A DNA stretch of 64,000 bases from Closterium sp. Naga37s-1 (lineage: Eukaryota; Streptophyta; Zygnematophyceae; Desmidiales; Closteriaceae), in NCBI GenBank assembly GCA_947471745.1, contig CANJKZ010000774.1, forward strand, positions 930,001-994,000, read 5' to 3'. The position numbers and the translations under genes are program-made. Below the pieces are notes generated by a model. That model was given only the letters and a program-made list of their open reading frames with translations, was not told where the DNA came from and ran no database searches. Shown one piece after another: positions 32,780 to 44,465 of the stretch (positions are counted from its first letter, which is position 1; each line of letters begins with the position of its first letter).

Positions 32780-34440
32780 AGGAGCAGCAGTAGTAGTAGC
32801 TATGGGGCGGAGCCGAGGGGCCTAGGGGCCGAGGGGCCAAACAAGAGGGCCAAGGGGCCTAGTAGCCTAGGCTAGGTGCCGAGGGGCCGAGGGGTGGGGC
32901 CGAGGGGCCAAACAAGGGGCCGGGGGGCCTAGGGGGCCGAGGAGCCAAGCACACAGGGCCGAGAGGTGGGGCCGAGGGGCCAACAAAGGGGCCGGGGGGG
33001 GCCTCGAGGGGCCGAGGGGCCAAACACACGGGGCCGAGGGGCGGGGCCGAGGGGCCAAACAAGGGGCCGGGGGGTCTGTATCTCAATTAGGGCCGAGGGG
33101 CCTAGGGGCCGCGGGGCCAAACAAGAGGCCGGGGGGCCTAGGGGGGGGCCGAGGGGCCAAACACAGGGGCCGGGCGCAGGGCTAGGTACGGGGCCAGGCG
33201 TGGGCTAGGTACGAGACCTGGCGTTGGGCAGGGACGGGGCCGGGCGCTGGGCTCTGTATTGGGGCCGAGGGGCCTAGGGGCTGAGGGGCCAAACAAGGGG
33301 CCAGGGGGGCCTAGGGGGGGCCGAGGGGCCAACCATACGGGGCCGAGGGGCAGGGCCGAGGGGCGGGGCCGAGGGGCCAAAGTAGGGGCCGAGGGGCCTA
33401 GGGGCCGCGGGGCCAAACAAGGGGCCGGGGGGGCCTAGGGGGGGCCGAGGGGCCAAACACACTGGGCCGAGGGGCGGGGCCGAGGGGCGGGGCCGAGGGG
33501 CGGGGCCGAGGGGCCAAACTAGGGGCCGAGGGGCCTAGGGGCCGTGGGGCCAAACAAGGGGCCGGGGGGCCTAGGGGGGCCGAGGGGCCAAACACACGGG
33601 GCCGAGGGGCCAAACAAGGGGCCGGGGGGCCTAGGGGGGGCCAAGGGGCCAAACACATGGGGCCGGGCGCAGGGCTAGGTACGGGGCCGGGCGCGGGTTA
33701 GGAACGGGGCCAGGCGCTGGGCAGGTACGGGGCCGGGCGCTGGGCCTGAATGTGGGCCGAGGGGCCTAGGGGGGGGCCGAGGGGCCAAACACACGGGGCC
33801 GAGGGGCCAAACAAGGGGCTGGGCGTGGGTGTTGACGGGCCGGGGCTAGGTACGGGGCCGGGCGCTGGGCGAGGGACTGGGCCGGGCGCTGGCGTCGACG
33901 AGCGCGGGCTAGGGAAGAGGGGCCGGGCGCGGAGCTAGGTACGGAGCCGGGCGCTGGGCTAGGAACGGGGCCTAGCGCGGGCTAGGTACGGGGCCGGGCG
34001 CGGGTGTCGACGGGGTGCTGGCTAGGTACGGGGCCGGGCACGGGTGTCGACAGGGCGCGGGCTAGGTAAGGGGCCGGGTCGCGGGCTTGGTACGGGCTGG
34101 TCGCGGGCTAGGTACGGGCCGGGTCGCGGGCTTGGTACGGGCTGGTCGCGGGCTTGGTACGGGCTGGGTCGCGGGCTAGGTACGGGCCGGTCGCGGGCGT
34201 CGACGGGGCGCGGGCTAGGTACGGGGCCGGGCGCGGGTGTCGACGGGGAGATCGCGGGCTAGGGGCACGGGCGTGAGACAGAGCCGAGCGCGGGCTAGGT
34301 ACGGGCCTATCGCGGGCTAGGTACAGGCCAGGCGCGGGCAGGAGACTGGGCCGGGCACAGGCTAGGTACGGGCCTATCGCGGGCGCGGTACGGGCGGGGC
34401 GCGGGGCTAGGAACGAAATAGCAGGTGGTGGGCCCAATAG
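32780..34440 (-). repeat. GC-rich repeat leader of element A
   Basis: Two blocks are present. From 32.80 to 33.83 kb, irregular units of ggggccgaggggccaaac occur. From 33.83 to 34.43 kb, units of gggctaggtacggggccggg occur. It lies between the primer site and gag. No coding function is proposed. Confidence 0.85.
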
Positions 34441-34458
34441 TAACCTACTCTAATACCA

Positions 34459-34605
34459 TGTTAGATAGTAGCGAGAATGACGAGAATGGTTTACTAGGAA
34501 GCAAGGAAGGGTACAAGTACAATGTCGAGAGAAATTGTGTACCCCCTAAGGCTAAACCCACTATAGCCTAGACAACTGTAAACACATAAACACATAAGTT
34601 TGACA
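34459..34605 (-). repeat. LTR of copia element A (147 bp)
   Basis: On the minus strand it starts TGTCAAACTTAT and ends TATCTAACA, directly followed by the primer site. It is similar over much of its length to the LTRs of elements B, C and E. Confidence 0.85.
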
Positions 34606-35003
34606 GAAACTCTATATCTGGTAGCAAAAATCAGATGAATTGAAATCGCTCGTCTGTCAAATTAGATGAAAAAAAAAAAGTGTCTGAAAATCAGACCATC
34701 AGACCCATTTGGTCTGATAACGAGAGCCCTGGACCCAACCTCGCGATTCGGTTGGTAACTCGCGCTTCGGACCAGACCCCCGCCTCGACAATTCCCAGCC
34801 TCAGCACTAGGCCCGTAACGCACCCCATTTTCACACATTACCGCTACCACTTGGGCTTCGCTATATATTCTTCGCTCATTTTTCGCTCGATGTACTATTT
34901 TGCTTCGATAGTGCAATTTTTGCTCGCTCGCTCCATTGCACTCGTAACACCGTATTCCCCCGGATAAAAGACCCCCCCATAATAATGTAACCGGGTCTTT
35001 AAT

Positions 35004-35034
<31 letters not shown>

Positions 35035-35712
35035 TATTTTATCACGGGCTGTTTTCGTTATACCCCCCATTTGGGGCGAAATCATTACAAGACCCCCCCC
35101 CCCCCCCCCCCCCCAAACCTCAGAAGTGTTTTTAACATGAAAATATCAGTCCCTGTTTCTGTTTCTGTTCCGAGGCGGTCTGAGACAATGCATGCAGTGG
35201 ACGTTGTACACGTGCGTCGCCCCGTGATCTAGCGTCCTGGTTACCACAAAAAACGCAGCACAACATTACCGTCATCGCCCGGATAGTAGACAGTATTGAA
35301 TAGTGGACAGGGGTTGTCTATTATCCGGGTGTCTCTTATAAACAGGCTAGCCTCATTATAAGACACCTATTTGTGTGTACGAGATAAGACATATGAGTCG
35401 TATAATCGAAACTGCAATATATTATAGTGAAACTTGAAACACCGCGTACATTTTTACCCTTGCGATGCGCGAATTCTTCCACGTGCTGACTCAGGTACTA
35501 CGGTACCAAATTTGCCTCTGCAAGTATTCTCCATGACGTGGCTTCTCGAACAATGGTTACTGAAGTGGCACCTTCGCAACTCTCTTCAAGATGTGTGAAA
35601 AAAATTCTAAGTAGTTTAAAAAGTTTCCATTTATAAGACTTATAAGACACCCAACACCCCCCCAAATACAAGATAACCCAAGCATTTTTTCTAGTGTACG
35701 AGATAAGACATA
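34606..35712. other. Host or DNA-transposon sequence between copia A and copia B
   Basis: No gene is supported. The interval holds an inverted repeat (cccccggataaaagaccc at about 34,957 against gggtctttaatacgg at about 34,994). It also has a G-run at about 35,008-35,034, a C-run at about 35,092-35,114, and repeated cttataa/attatccggg motifs at 35.3-35.7 kb. Bases 35,255-35,280 are inverted relative to 43,055-43,080 on the far side of copia B. This suggests a short inverted-repeat DNA transposon of about 0.5 kb that received B. A pogo-like relation is only a guess from the tattatccggg motif. Confidence 0.45.
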
Positions 35713-35844
35713 TGTCAAACTTATATCTACTATAGTCTATTTAGGCTGTAGTGGGGTAGTTCTTAGAGGGTACAACACTTATGTGTTTTCTACTTGTACC
35801 CATCTCATTTCTAGTTCATTCATTCTTTCGTCAATTATCTCACA
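35713..35844 (+). repeat. 5' LTR of copia element B (132 bp)
   Basis: TGTCAAACTTATATC to TTATCTCACA. It matches 42904-43035 base for base as far as I can read. Confidence 0.93.
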
Positions 35845-35879
35845 TGGTATAGAGCTAGTTTCGAGTTTTTTTAAAAGGG

Positions 35880-36720
35880 CCCATCATTGAAAATTTTCTT
35901 ACCTGCCTGACGCGCGCGTCGCGCCTCCCCTTCGAGGCCCGTAGCGGCCCCTGCGCCTGCCCTTAGAGCCAGCGCCGGCCCCTGCGACTGCCCTTAGAGC
36001 CAGCGCCTGCCCGCAAGGCCCCGTAAGGCCCCGCGCAGCCCCGTAAGGCCCCGTAAGGCCCCGTCAGGCCCCGTTCACGGCCCCGTAAGGCCCCGTTTAC
36101 GGCCCCGTAAGGCCCTGTAAGGCCCCGTAAGGCCACGTCAAGCCCCGTTTACGGCCCCGTAAGGCCCCGTAAGGCCCCGTAAGGCCCCGTCAGGCCCCGT
36201 TAGCGGCCCCGTCAGGCCCCTTCAGGCCCCGTAAGGCCCAGTCAGGCCCCGTTAGCGGCCCCGTCAGGCCCCGTAAGGCCCCAGTCAGGCCCCGTAAGGC
36301 CCCGTCCTGTCCCGGCCCTACTGCGACCCAGCCCCGGCCCTACTTCGGCTCTGTCGCGGCCCTGTTCCGGCCCTGCCCCGGCCCTACCCCAACCTGTCGT
36401 GGCCCTGCTGCGGCCCTGTCGCAGCCCTGCCCCGGCCCTACTCCGGCCCTGTTGCAGCCCTGGCCCGGCCCTCGCCCCGGCCCTGTCTCGGCCCTGCCCC
36501 GGCCCTGCTCCTGCACTGCCGCGGCCCGGCCCCGGCCCTGCCCCGGACCTGTCGCGGCCTCGCCCCGGCCCTGTCCCGGCCCTGCTCCGACCCTGCCCCG
36601 GCCCTGCCCCTGCCCTGCTCCTGCACTGTCGCGGCCCTGCCCCAACCCGGCCCCGGATCTTTTGCGGCCCGGCCCCGACCCTACCCCGGCCCTACCCCGG
36701 CCTTGCCCCTGGTAAGAGCG
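35880..36720 (+). repeat. GC-rich repeat leader of element B
   Basis: The first half is made of ccccgtaaggccccgtcagg units, and the second half of cggccctgccccggccctg units. It lies between the primer site and gag. Its sequence is unrelated in detail to the leaders of A, C and E, although the position is the same. Confidence 0.85.
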
Positions 36721-39700
36721 CCGCCCTGCCGAGCCGCCCTGCCGAGCCGCGCCGCCCTGCCTAGCCTGCTTAGCCGAGTTGCACTGCTGCTGCTGCTAGC
36801 CTGCTGCTGCTCCTGCCATGGCTAGTCTCAATGTTCTTACCTTTGGTGCTGAGGGTCGAGCTGTTGACTTTGAGGTCTGGCTAGATGATCTGCAGCTTTT
36901 CCTACAGTGCGATAGCAAGGATGGCCTCTCACTGTTCGATCTCACGTCTGGCGCCTCTACTGCCCCTGCTGCTGATGCTGACAGTACTGTTCGCTCCCAG
37001 TGGCTCACGCGCGATGCTGCTGCTCGCCTTGCTGTGCGTAATCACCTGCCGTCTACTGAGCGCGCGCACTTTAGTCAGTACAAGAGTGCTAGGGCTCTGT
37101 ACGACACTGTAGTTGCACGCTACTCCTCCCCTACCACTGCTGCCCTCAGCCGCCTCATGCTGCCGTACCTTTTTCCTGACCTTGCCGCCTTTGCCACAGT
37201 TGCTGACCTAGTTGCTCACCTCCGCACTAGTGACGCTCGCTACCGCGCTGCCCTTCCCACTGAGTTCCTTCCTACGAACTCCCCCCCCATGTACATCACC
37301 CTTTACTACCTAGTCACCCGCCTCCCTGACTCTCTCTCCTCAGTCAGGGATCACTTTCTCTCCCTTTGCCCCACCGAGCTGACTGTCGACTTGCTAGAGG
37401 AGCGCCTTACTGCAGCTGAGAAGAGTATCTTAGCTGTCGGTGCTTCTCGCGGCGACCGTCGCACCCCCTTCTTTGAGGGGTGTTCCCCTGTCCCCCTTCT
37501 CCCCTCTGTTGCCTCTGCTGCTGCTGTCGACCTCGTTGGCACTGAGGAGGTCGGCGCTGCGTCTGCCCCTAGTGGGCGACGCCGCACTGGCAAGGGCAAG
37601 GGAAGCAGGGGTGGTGGAGGGGGCGGTGGAGGCAGCGGTGGGGGAGGTGGAGGAGGTGGAGGTGGTGGTGGGGGTGGTTCCGGGAGTGGGGGCGTCGGTG
37701 GCGGCAGTGGAGGCCGTGGCGGCGGTGGCGGAGGAGGTGGCGGCGGCGGCAGCGGTGGTGGAGGCAGCGGAGGAGGTGGTGCTGGTCGCGGTGCAGCCAC
37801 GCAGCGTGGAGGCCTTGGTGGCTGCTAGCGTCAGCAGCAGCTGCGCACCCGTGAGACCCCGTCTGTTCAGCAGCTTCGTGAGTGGTATGCTGGGCGTGGG
37901 AGGTCTGGGGGTGCAGGTCCCTGCACATACGTTCTTCGCACCGGCACTCGTAGTGGGGAGGTGTGTGGTCTCCCACACACCACGCAGCGCTGCTTCGGCC
38001 GCTTGACTGACGCGTGGCGTACCCAGTTTCCTGACGCTGTTGAGCTTCCTCGTTGGCATGATCTGCTTCTGCAGAATGTGCCTATCTTTGATCTAGACTT
38101 TGATGCTATCCTTGCTGCCATGTATGCTCTTGCTGATATTACTGAGGGTGACTGTTACCTGCGTGTCCCGCCCGACCCGGGCACTGTGGCTGCTGCTCTA
38201 GGTGCTAGTGCGGCTGCTGCTCTAGGTGCTAGTGCGTCTGCTGCTCCAGGTGCTGGAACGTCTCCTCTCTCTGGTACTGCACCTACTGAGTCCTTTCACA
38301 CTTTCACACTTGACTCTGGTGCTTCGCGCTCTTTCTTTAGAGACAGCACCACGCTCACGCCGCTCAGTCGGCCTGTTGCGGTCTCCCTTGCTGACCCCTC
38401 AGGGGGCCCAGTACTTGCACACTCCTCCACTGTCCTACCGTGTCCTGCGGCCCCGTCGGGCTTGCTGTCGGGACTCCACCTCCCCTCGTTCTCTACGAAC
38501 CTGGTGAGTGGAGCTGACCTCCAGGACGCGTGGGTTGACCAGTTCACCCCTGGAGGTCAGCGTGTGACCCACTGCACTTGCTCTCGGACGGGCCGCCACC
38601 TGGCCACGTTCACCCGTCGGCCAGGGTCGAGTCTGTACACACTGACTACTGCACCTCCTCCGGTCTCTGCGTCTGGTCAGGTAGCTGCGTCCGGTCAGGT
38701 GTTTGCTGCCGCGTCCAGGTCTAGTCCTTCGTCTGCCCCCTGCTCGTGTCGTCCTTTGGCACACGAGACTCTCCTTTGGCACCACCGCCTTGGTCACCCC
38801 TCCCTGCCTCGTCTTCGAGGTATGGCCTCCCGTGCCCTTGTCTCGGGTCTACCCAGGTCCCTCCCTCCCCTTCCTCCGGGGCCTGCCCCCACCTGTGTTC
38901 CTTGTGTCGAGGGCCGACAGCGCGCCGCCCCTCACTCCTCGTTTCCTCCGACTGAGGCTCCTCTGCAGACTCTTCACATGGACGTGTGGGGCCCAGCCCG
39001 CGTCCGTGGACAGGGTCACGAGCGCTACTTCCTCCTGGTCGTTGACGACTACTCGCGTTACACCACACTCTTCCCCTTGCGCAGCAAGGGTGAGGTCCCT
39101 AAGGTGTTGATCGACTGGATCCGTAGTGCTCGTCGCCAGCTCAGTGAGAGTTTCGGCTCAGACCTTCCTGTTCTGCGTCTGCACTCGGACAGAGGCGGGG
39201 AGTTTTCCTCCGACCTCCTGAGAGCCTTCTGTCGTTCGGAGGGCATCCGCCAGACGTTCACGCTTCCGGCCTCCCCGCAGCAAAATGGGATTGCTGAGCG
39301 CCACATTGGCATGGTCATGGACGTCGCTCGTACGTCCATGATCCATGCGGCTGCTCCCCATTTTCTGTGGCCGTTCGCGGTTCAGTACGCGGCACATCAG
39401 ATCAACCTTCAGCCTCGTGTCTCCTTGCCGGAGACCACACCTACTCTGCGGTGGACGGGGAAGGTTGGCGATGCGTCCGCATTCCGTGTCTGGGGATCTC
39501 GAGCTTTTGTCCGCGATACTACCGCGGACAAGCTGTCCTCCCGTGCCGTTCCTTGTGTCTTCCTTGGCTTCCCTCCTGACGCACCCGGGTGGCAGTTCTA
39601 CCACCCCACCTCGCGTTGTGTTCTGTCCTCTCAGGACGTCACGTTCGACGAGTCGGTGTCGTACTACCGTCTCTTTCCCTACCGCACTGCCTCTCCCCCC

Positions 39701-42700
39701 CCCCCCCCCCGCCGCTCTTCCTCGCACCAGGTACTCCCCTGGTAGACCCCCTCCCCCCCCAGGGTCCTGCCCCCTCAGGTGTGTCCCAGGTAGACCCTAC
39801 CGAGCCGGTCGAGGTAGATGTCGACTCAGGTGCTGCTAGGGGTGCTTACCCTGCGGGTGCGGGGACTGGGGGTGCTGAGACTGGGGGTGCTGAGTCTGGG
39901 GGTGCTGAGCCTGGGGGTGCTGAGTCTGGGGGTACTGAGACTGGGCGTGCTGAGCCTGGGGGTGTGGCGCCTGAGGGTACTGCGTCTGGAGGTGCTGAGC
40001 CTGCGCGTGCTGGGTCTGGAGGTGCTCTAGGTGTCCCGTCGCGGCGGGAGCCCCTCTCTCCACAGCGGCTTCGTGAGTGGTACTCTCGGCGCTGTCGAGG
40101 TGCTGCTGGTGCTGGAGCTGCTGGAGGTGCTACTGGAGCTACTGGAGGTGCTGGCGCTGCTGGTGGTGGTGCTGGTGCTGGAGCTACTGGAGGTGCTGCT
40201 GGTGCTGGAGCTGCTGGAGGTGCTGGAGGTGCTGCTGGCGCTGCTGGAGGTGCTGGAGGTGCTACTGGAGCTACTGGAGGTGGTGGCGCTGCTGGAGGTG
40301 GTGCTGGTGCTGGAGCTGCTGGAGGTGCTGCTGGTGCTGGAGACCCTAGGGCTGATGGTACCGGTTCTGTCTCTGCTGTTTTTGGAGTCGCTGCGCGGCC
40401 GCGGCCGTACTACGTTCCGCTCCTTCAGCAGGTTCTTGGCTCACCGCCTTCTCCTGGTCCTCCTCCTCCTTTCCTGAGTCCACCACCTGTCTAGTCTCAG
40501 TCGCAATTGCAGCCGGCCTCTCCCCTGCCTGGTCCTTCTCCTTACTCTGGTCTGACTAGAGGTCTTACGGAGCGTCGTGAGCCTGAGTCTCGTCTTGTGT
40601 CGCCTGCGTCTCGTTCTGCATCGCCTGTCCGCACTGTTCGCGCTGGTCGTGTTTCACGTCCGTGTCTTCCCCCTGTTCCAGGCACTCACTCTATGACACT
40701 GCGTCCTTCTACTGCTTCACAGCGTGTCCCTCTGCCCTCTCCTCCTGCGTCCTCTCTTCCTGACGGTCCGGACCCGGAGTCTGACTCCCTTCGTGCTGCT
40801 AGTCCTACTGTCACGCGCTTTCTGGCCACTGCTGTCACTGACCCTCTGTTTGAGTCCTCTGCTGCGTCTGCTCTTGTTGCTGAGCTTGTTGACTTTGCTG
40901 CAGCCTGTCGCCTAGACTACGCCACTAGTCTTGTTGCTGAGTCTGCGTCTGCGTCTGTCTGTCCTCCGTCCGTCGGGGGTGAGTGTGCTCTTGGCACGGA
41001 CGTCCTTGAGGACAGGCAGGAGGACCTTGAGTGCTTTGCTGCTGCTTCACCTCATCTCGTGTCCATGCTGCTTGCCCCTGAGGGAGACCCGGATGCACTA
41101 GACATCCCGACCCCGCGCTCTTACGTAGAGGCGATAGAGGGTCCCTACTCCTCTCAGTGGCAGGCAGCCATGGACGCAGAGATGGCTTCCTGGAAGTCCA
41201 CAGGCACCTACGTCGACGAGGTTCCCCCACCTGGGGCGAACATCGTCAGTGGCATGTGGATTTTCAGGGTGAAGCGGCCGCCGGGTTCTCCGCCTGTCTT
41301 CAAGGCGCGTTACGTGGCTCGAGGCTTTAGTCAGCGGCAGGGAGTTGACTACTTTCAGACCTTCTCCCCGACCCCGAAGATGACCACTCTTCGGGTACTG
41401 CTGCACGTTGCTGCTCAGCGTGACTACGAGCTCCACTCGCTTGACTTCAGCATAGCCTTCCTACAGGGCAGCCTGCACGAGGAGATCTGGCTGCGCCGCC
41501 CACCTAGCTTCACTGGGTCGTTTCCTGCTGGTACCCAGTGGAGCCTCCGGCGGCCAGTCTACGGTCTCCGCCAGGCGCCCCGTGAGTGGCACGACACGCT
41601 CAGGACGACTCTTGCTGCTCTTGGTTTTGCTCCTTCCACTGCTGACCCTTCTCTGTTTTTACGCACTGACGCTACTCTGCCGCCGTTCTACGTTCTTGTG
41701 TACGTAGACGACCTTGTCTTTGCTACTGCTGACACGGAGGCACTCGCCCACGTGAAGTCCGAGCTGCAGAAGAGACACACTTGCACAGACCTGGGTGAGC
41801 TGACAAGCTATCTTGGCTTGCGGATCACCCGGGACAGAGCACAGCGCACCATTACCTTGACTCAGTCACACATGGTGCAGCAGGTCCTTCAGCGCTTCGG
41901 CTTCACCTACTCCTCACCACAGTCCACTCCTCTGCCTACCGGTCACTCGCTCTCAGCTCCACCTTCGGACGAGTCCGTAGAGCCGAGTGGCCCGTATCTA
42001 GAGCTTGTGGGCTGCCTCATGTACCTGATGACTTGCACACGACCTGACCTCGCATACCCTCTCAGCCTTCTGGCTCGCTACGTGGCTCCCGGCAGGCACC
42101 GAAAGGTGCACTGGGATGCTGCGAAGAGGGTGTTGCGATACTTGTGCAGTACATCGGGCATGGGGCTCGTGCTTGGAGGATGGGCTCGAGTTGTCCTCAC
42201 TGGTCACGCTGACGCCTCCTGGGTTGACGACTTGGCTACGCAGCGGTCGTCACAGGGTTACACCTTCAGCCTTGGCTCCGGTTCTGTCTCCTGGCGGTCT
42301 ACCCGCTCTTCTTCTGTTCTCAGCTCCAGTTGTGAGGCTGAGATCTACGCTGGGGCGTAGTAGCTTCGCTGGCTCACCTACCTGCTGACTGACTTGGGAG
42401 AGGCGCCTCGTTCTCCTCCAGTTCTGTACGTCGACAACAAGGCCATGCTGGCCTTGTGTCAGGAGCACAGACTGGAGCACAGAACGAAGCACATTGCTCT
42501 GCGCTACTTCCTTGCTCGAGAGTTGCAGCAGCGTGGCCAGCTTCGTCTTGCTTACGTGGCCTCTCAGGCCAACACTGCTGATGTTTTCACCAAGGCACTT
42601 CAGCCTTGTGATCATCAGCGTTTCTGTACTGTGTTAGGCCTTGTACCTACTGTGCCTCACTTGTTGACTTCTTGACTCTGCTTGTACTGTACTATATATA

Positions 42701-42903
42701 CCTAAACCTGCATGCTTACACTTGCTAGGTTGTGTTCACTGTATTGTTTGTTCTCCTATCTATAACTCTGCATGTGAACTGGCCTTGTGGCCATTTGCTT
42801 GTGCTCAACTGCGTGGTGACTTTGTGATCCACCCTGAGCTTGCTTTGCATTTCTTGACTGGTCTTGTGACCTCTTGTTCTCCCCCACTTTGCCTATGGGG
42901 GTG

Positions 42904-43035
42904 TGTCAAACTTATATCTACTATAGTCTATTTAGGCTGTAGTGGGGTAGTTCTTAGAGGGTACAACACTTATGTGTTTTCTACTTGTACCCATCTCATT
43001 TCTAGTTCATTCATTCTTTCGTCAATTATCTCACA
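42904..43035 (+). repeat. 3' LTR of copia element B (132 bp)
   Basis: It follows the purine tract gcctatgggggtg and is followed by the ACATA target duplication. Confidence 0.93.
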
Positions 43036-43084
43036 ACATATATGTCTTATATCTGGGCGATGACGGTACAACACCCCTGCATTT
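43036..43084. other. 49-bp host spacer between copia B and copia C
   Basis: It begins with the B target duplication (ACATA) and ends with the C target duplication (CATTT, 43080-43084). Bases 43,055-43,080 are the inverted partner of 35,255-35,280, so both insertions hit the same small inverted-repeat element or its edge. Confidence 0.7.
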
Positions 43085-43216
43085 TGTTATACTTATATAT
43101 AGCTTACATTGTGTAGGCTGTAGTGGGGTAGCCCATAAGGGGTACAACCCAATTAGGGTTAGTACTTCTACCCAACTCTCTGCTAGTTCATTCATTCTCG
43201 TTCACTCATTCTGACA
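43085..43216 (+). repeat. 5' LTR of copia element C
   Basis: TG start, ending CATTCTGACA. It corresponds to 50151-50282 with a handful of differences near its start and middle. Confidence 0.9.
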
Positions 43217-43259
43217 TGGTATCAGAGCAGGTCCCTTCTAGGACCGTTTTTTGGGCCCA

Positions 43260-44465
43260 CCACCTGCTACCCTGCTAGCCACCCTCGCGACCAGTAGGCC
43301 CCCTAGGCCCCGGCCTGTCGCCCCTAGACTCGGCCCCTTGGCCCCGTCGCCCCTAGCCACAGCCCCTCGGCCCCATCGCCCCTAGCCGCGACCCCTCGGC
43401 CCCCGTCGCCCCGTCGCCCCTAACTGCGACCCGTCGCCCCGTTGCCCCTAGTCGCGGCCTCGTCGCCCCTAGCCTCGGCCCCGTGGCCCCTCGCGAAACG
43501 TCGCCCCTAACCGCGGCCCCTCGGCCCCGTCGCCCCTAGCCGCGACCCCTCGCCCCGTCGCCCCTAGTCGCGGCCCCGTCGCCTCTAGCCTCGGCCCCCT
43601 CGGCCCCGTCGCCCCTAGCCGCGGCCCCTCGTGACCCGTCGCCCCGTCGCCCCTAGCCGCGGCCCCTCGCGACCTGTCGCCCCGTCGCCCCTAGCTACGG
43701 CCCCTCGGCCCCGCCGCCCCTAGTCGCGGCCCCTCGCGACCCGTCGCCCCACCGCCCCTAGCTGCGGCCCCTCGGCCCTGTCGCCGCTAGCCGCGGCCCC
43801 TCGCGACCCGTCGCCCCGTCGCCCCTAGCTACGGCCCCTCGGCCCCATCGCCCCTAGCTGCGGCCCCTCGGCCCCGTCACCCCTAGCCGCGGCCCCTCGC
43901 GACCCGTCGCCCCGTCACCCCTAGCCTCGGCCCCTAGGCCCCTCGGCACCTCTTCGCGTTTGGCCCCTCGGCCCCTCTTCGCGTTTGGCCCCTCGGCCCC
44001 TAGGCTACACGGCCCCTCGGCCCCTTCACCTCGGCACCTCGGCCCCTTGGCCCCTAGGCCCCGAGCCCCTCGGCCCCTTGGCCCTTCGTATTTGGCCCCT
44101 TGGCCCCTAGACCTCAGGCCCCTCGGCCCCTTCACCTCGGCACCTCGGCCCCTTGGCCCCTAGGCCCCAGGCCCCTCGGCCCCTTGGCCCTTCGTGTTTG
44201 GCCCCTCGGCCCCTAGACCTCAGGCACCTCGGCCCCTCGGCCCCTTGGCCCCTAAGCCCCAGGCCCCTCGGCCCCTTGGCCCTTTGTGTTTGGCCCCTCG
44301 GCCCCTAGACCTCAGGCCCCTCCGCCCCCTCGACCTCGGCCCCTCGGCCCCTTGGCCCCTAGGCCCCAGCCCCCCCCTCGGCCCCGTCACCCCTAGCCTT
44401 GGCCCCTAGGCCCCCCGGCACCTTGGCCCCTTGGCCCCTTAGGCCCCTAGGCCCCCGGCCCCTGC
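43260..44465 (+). repeat. GC-rich repeat leader of element C
   Basis: Units of ggccccgtcgcccctagccg run to about 43.9 kb, then units of ggcccctcggcccctaggcc. A run of ctactgctg triplets follows just before gag. Confidence 0.85.

Larger units (their letters stand above)
30036..34605 (-). mobile_element. Ty1/copia element A, partial
   Basis: Read on the minus strand: 5' LTR (34605-34459), primer site tggtattagagtagg, a 1.7 kb GC-rich repeat leader, a gag region (about 32.8-31.4 kb) with a glycine-rich tract and a Cys/His motif, and part of reverse transcriptase (about 30.9-30.0 kb, with YVDDLVF). Integrase and the 3' LTR are not seen. The element is broken, with several breaks, and its 3' side ends abruptly at about 30,036. 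The family is the same as B, C, E and G. It has no second LTR, so it cannot be dated that way. Confidence 0.88.
35713..43035 (+). mobile_element. Ty1/copia element B, young full-length copy
   Basis: The 132-bp LTRs (35713-35844 and 42904-43035) look identical by eye, and the target duplication ACATA is at 35708-35712 and 43036-43040. Parts in order: primer site after 35844, GC-rich leader (35.9-36.7 kb), gag (about 36.8-38.2 kb) with a glycine-rich tract and a Cys/His motif, and protease with LDSGAS (about 38.3 kb). Then pre-integrase (WHHRLGHPSLPRL, about 38.8 kb), integrase core (about 38.95-39.7 kb), reverse transcriptase with YVDDLVFA (about 41.2-41.9 kb), RNase H (about 42.2-42.6 kb) and a purine tract before the 3' LTR. 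Integrase before reverse transcriptase is the copia order. It is full-length in structure but broken in coding, with a few breaks. Identical LTRs indicate very recent insertion. Confidence 0.93.

Noticed and set aside
33000-34440. Pro/Arg-rich frames in the leader of element A
   Set aside because: Tandem repeat by-products with no domain; the same position in the sister copies holds unrelated repeats.
35255-35710. Firm assignment to the pogo/Tigger superfamily
   Set aside because: Only a short tattatccggg-like motif supports it; no transposase is present and the ends cannot be fixed.
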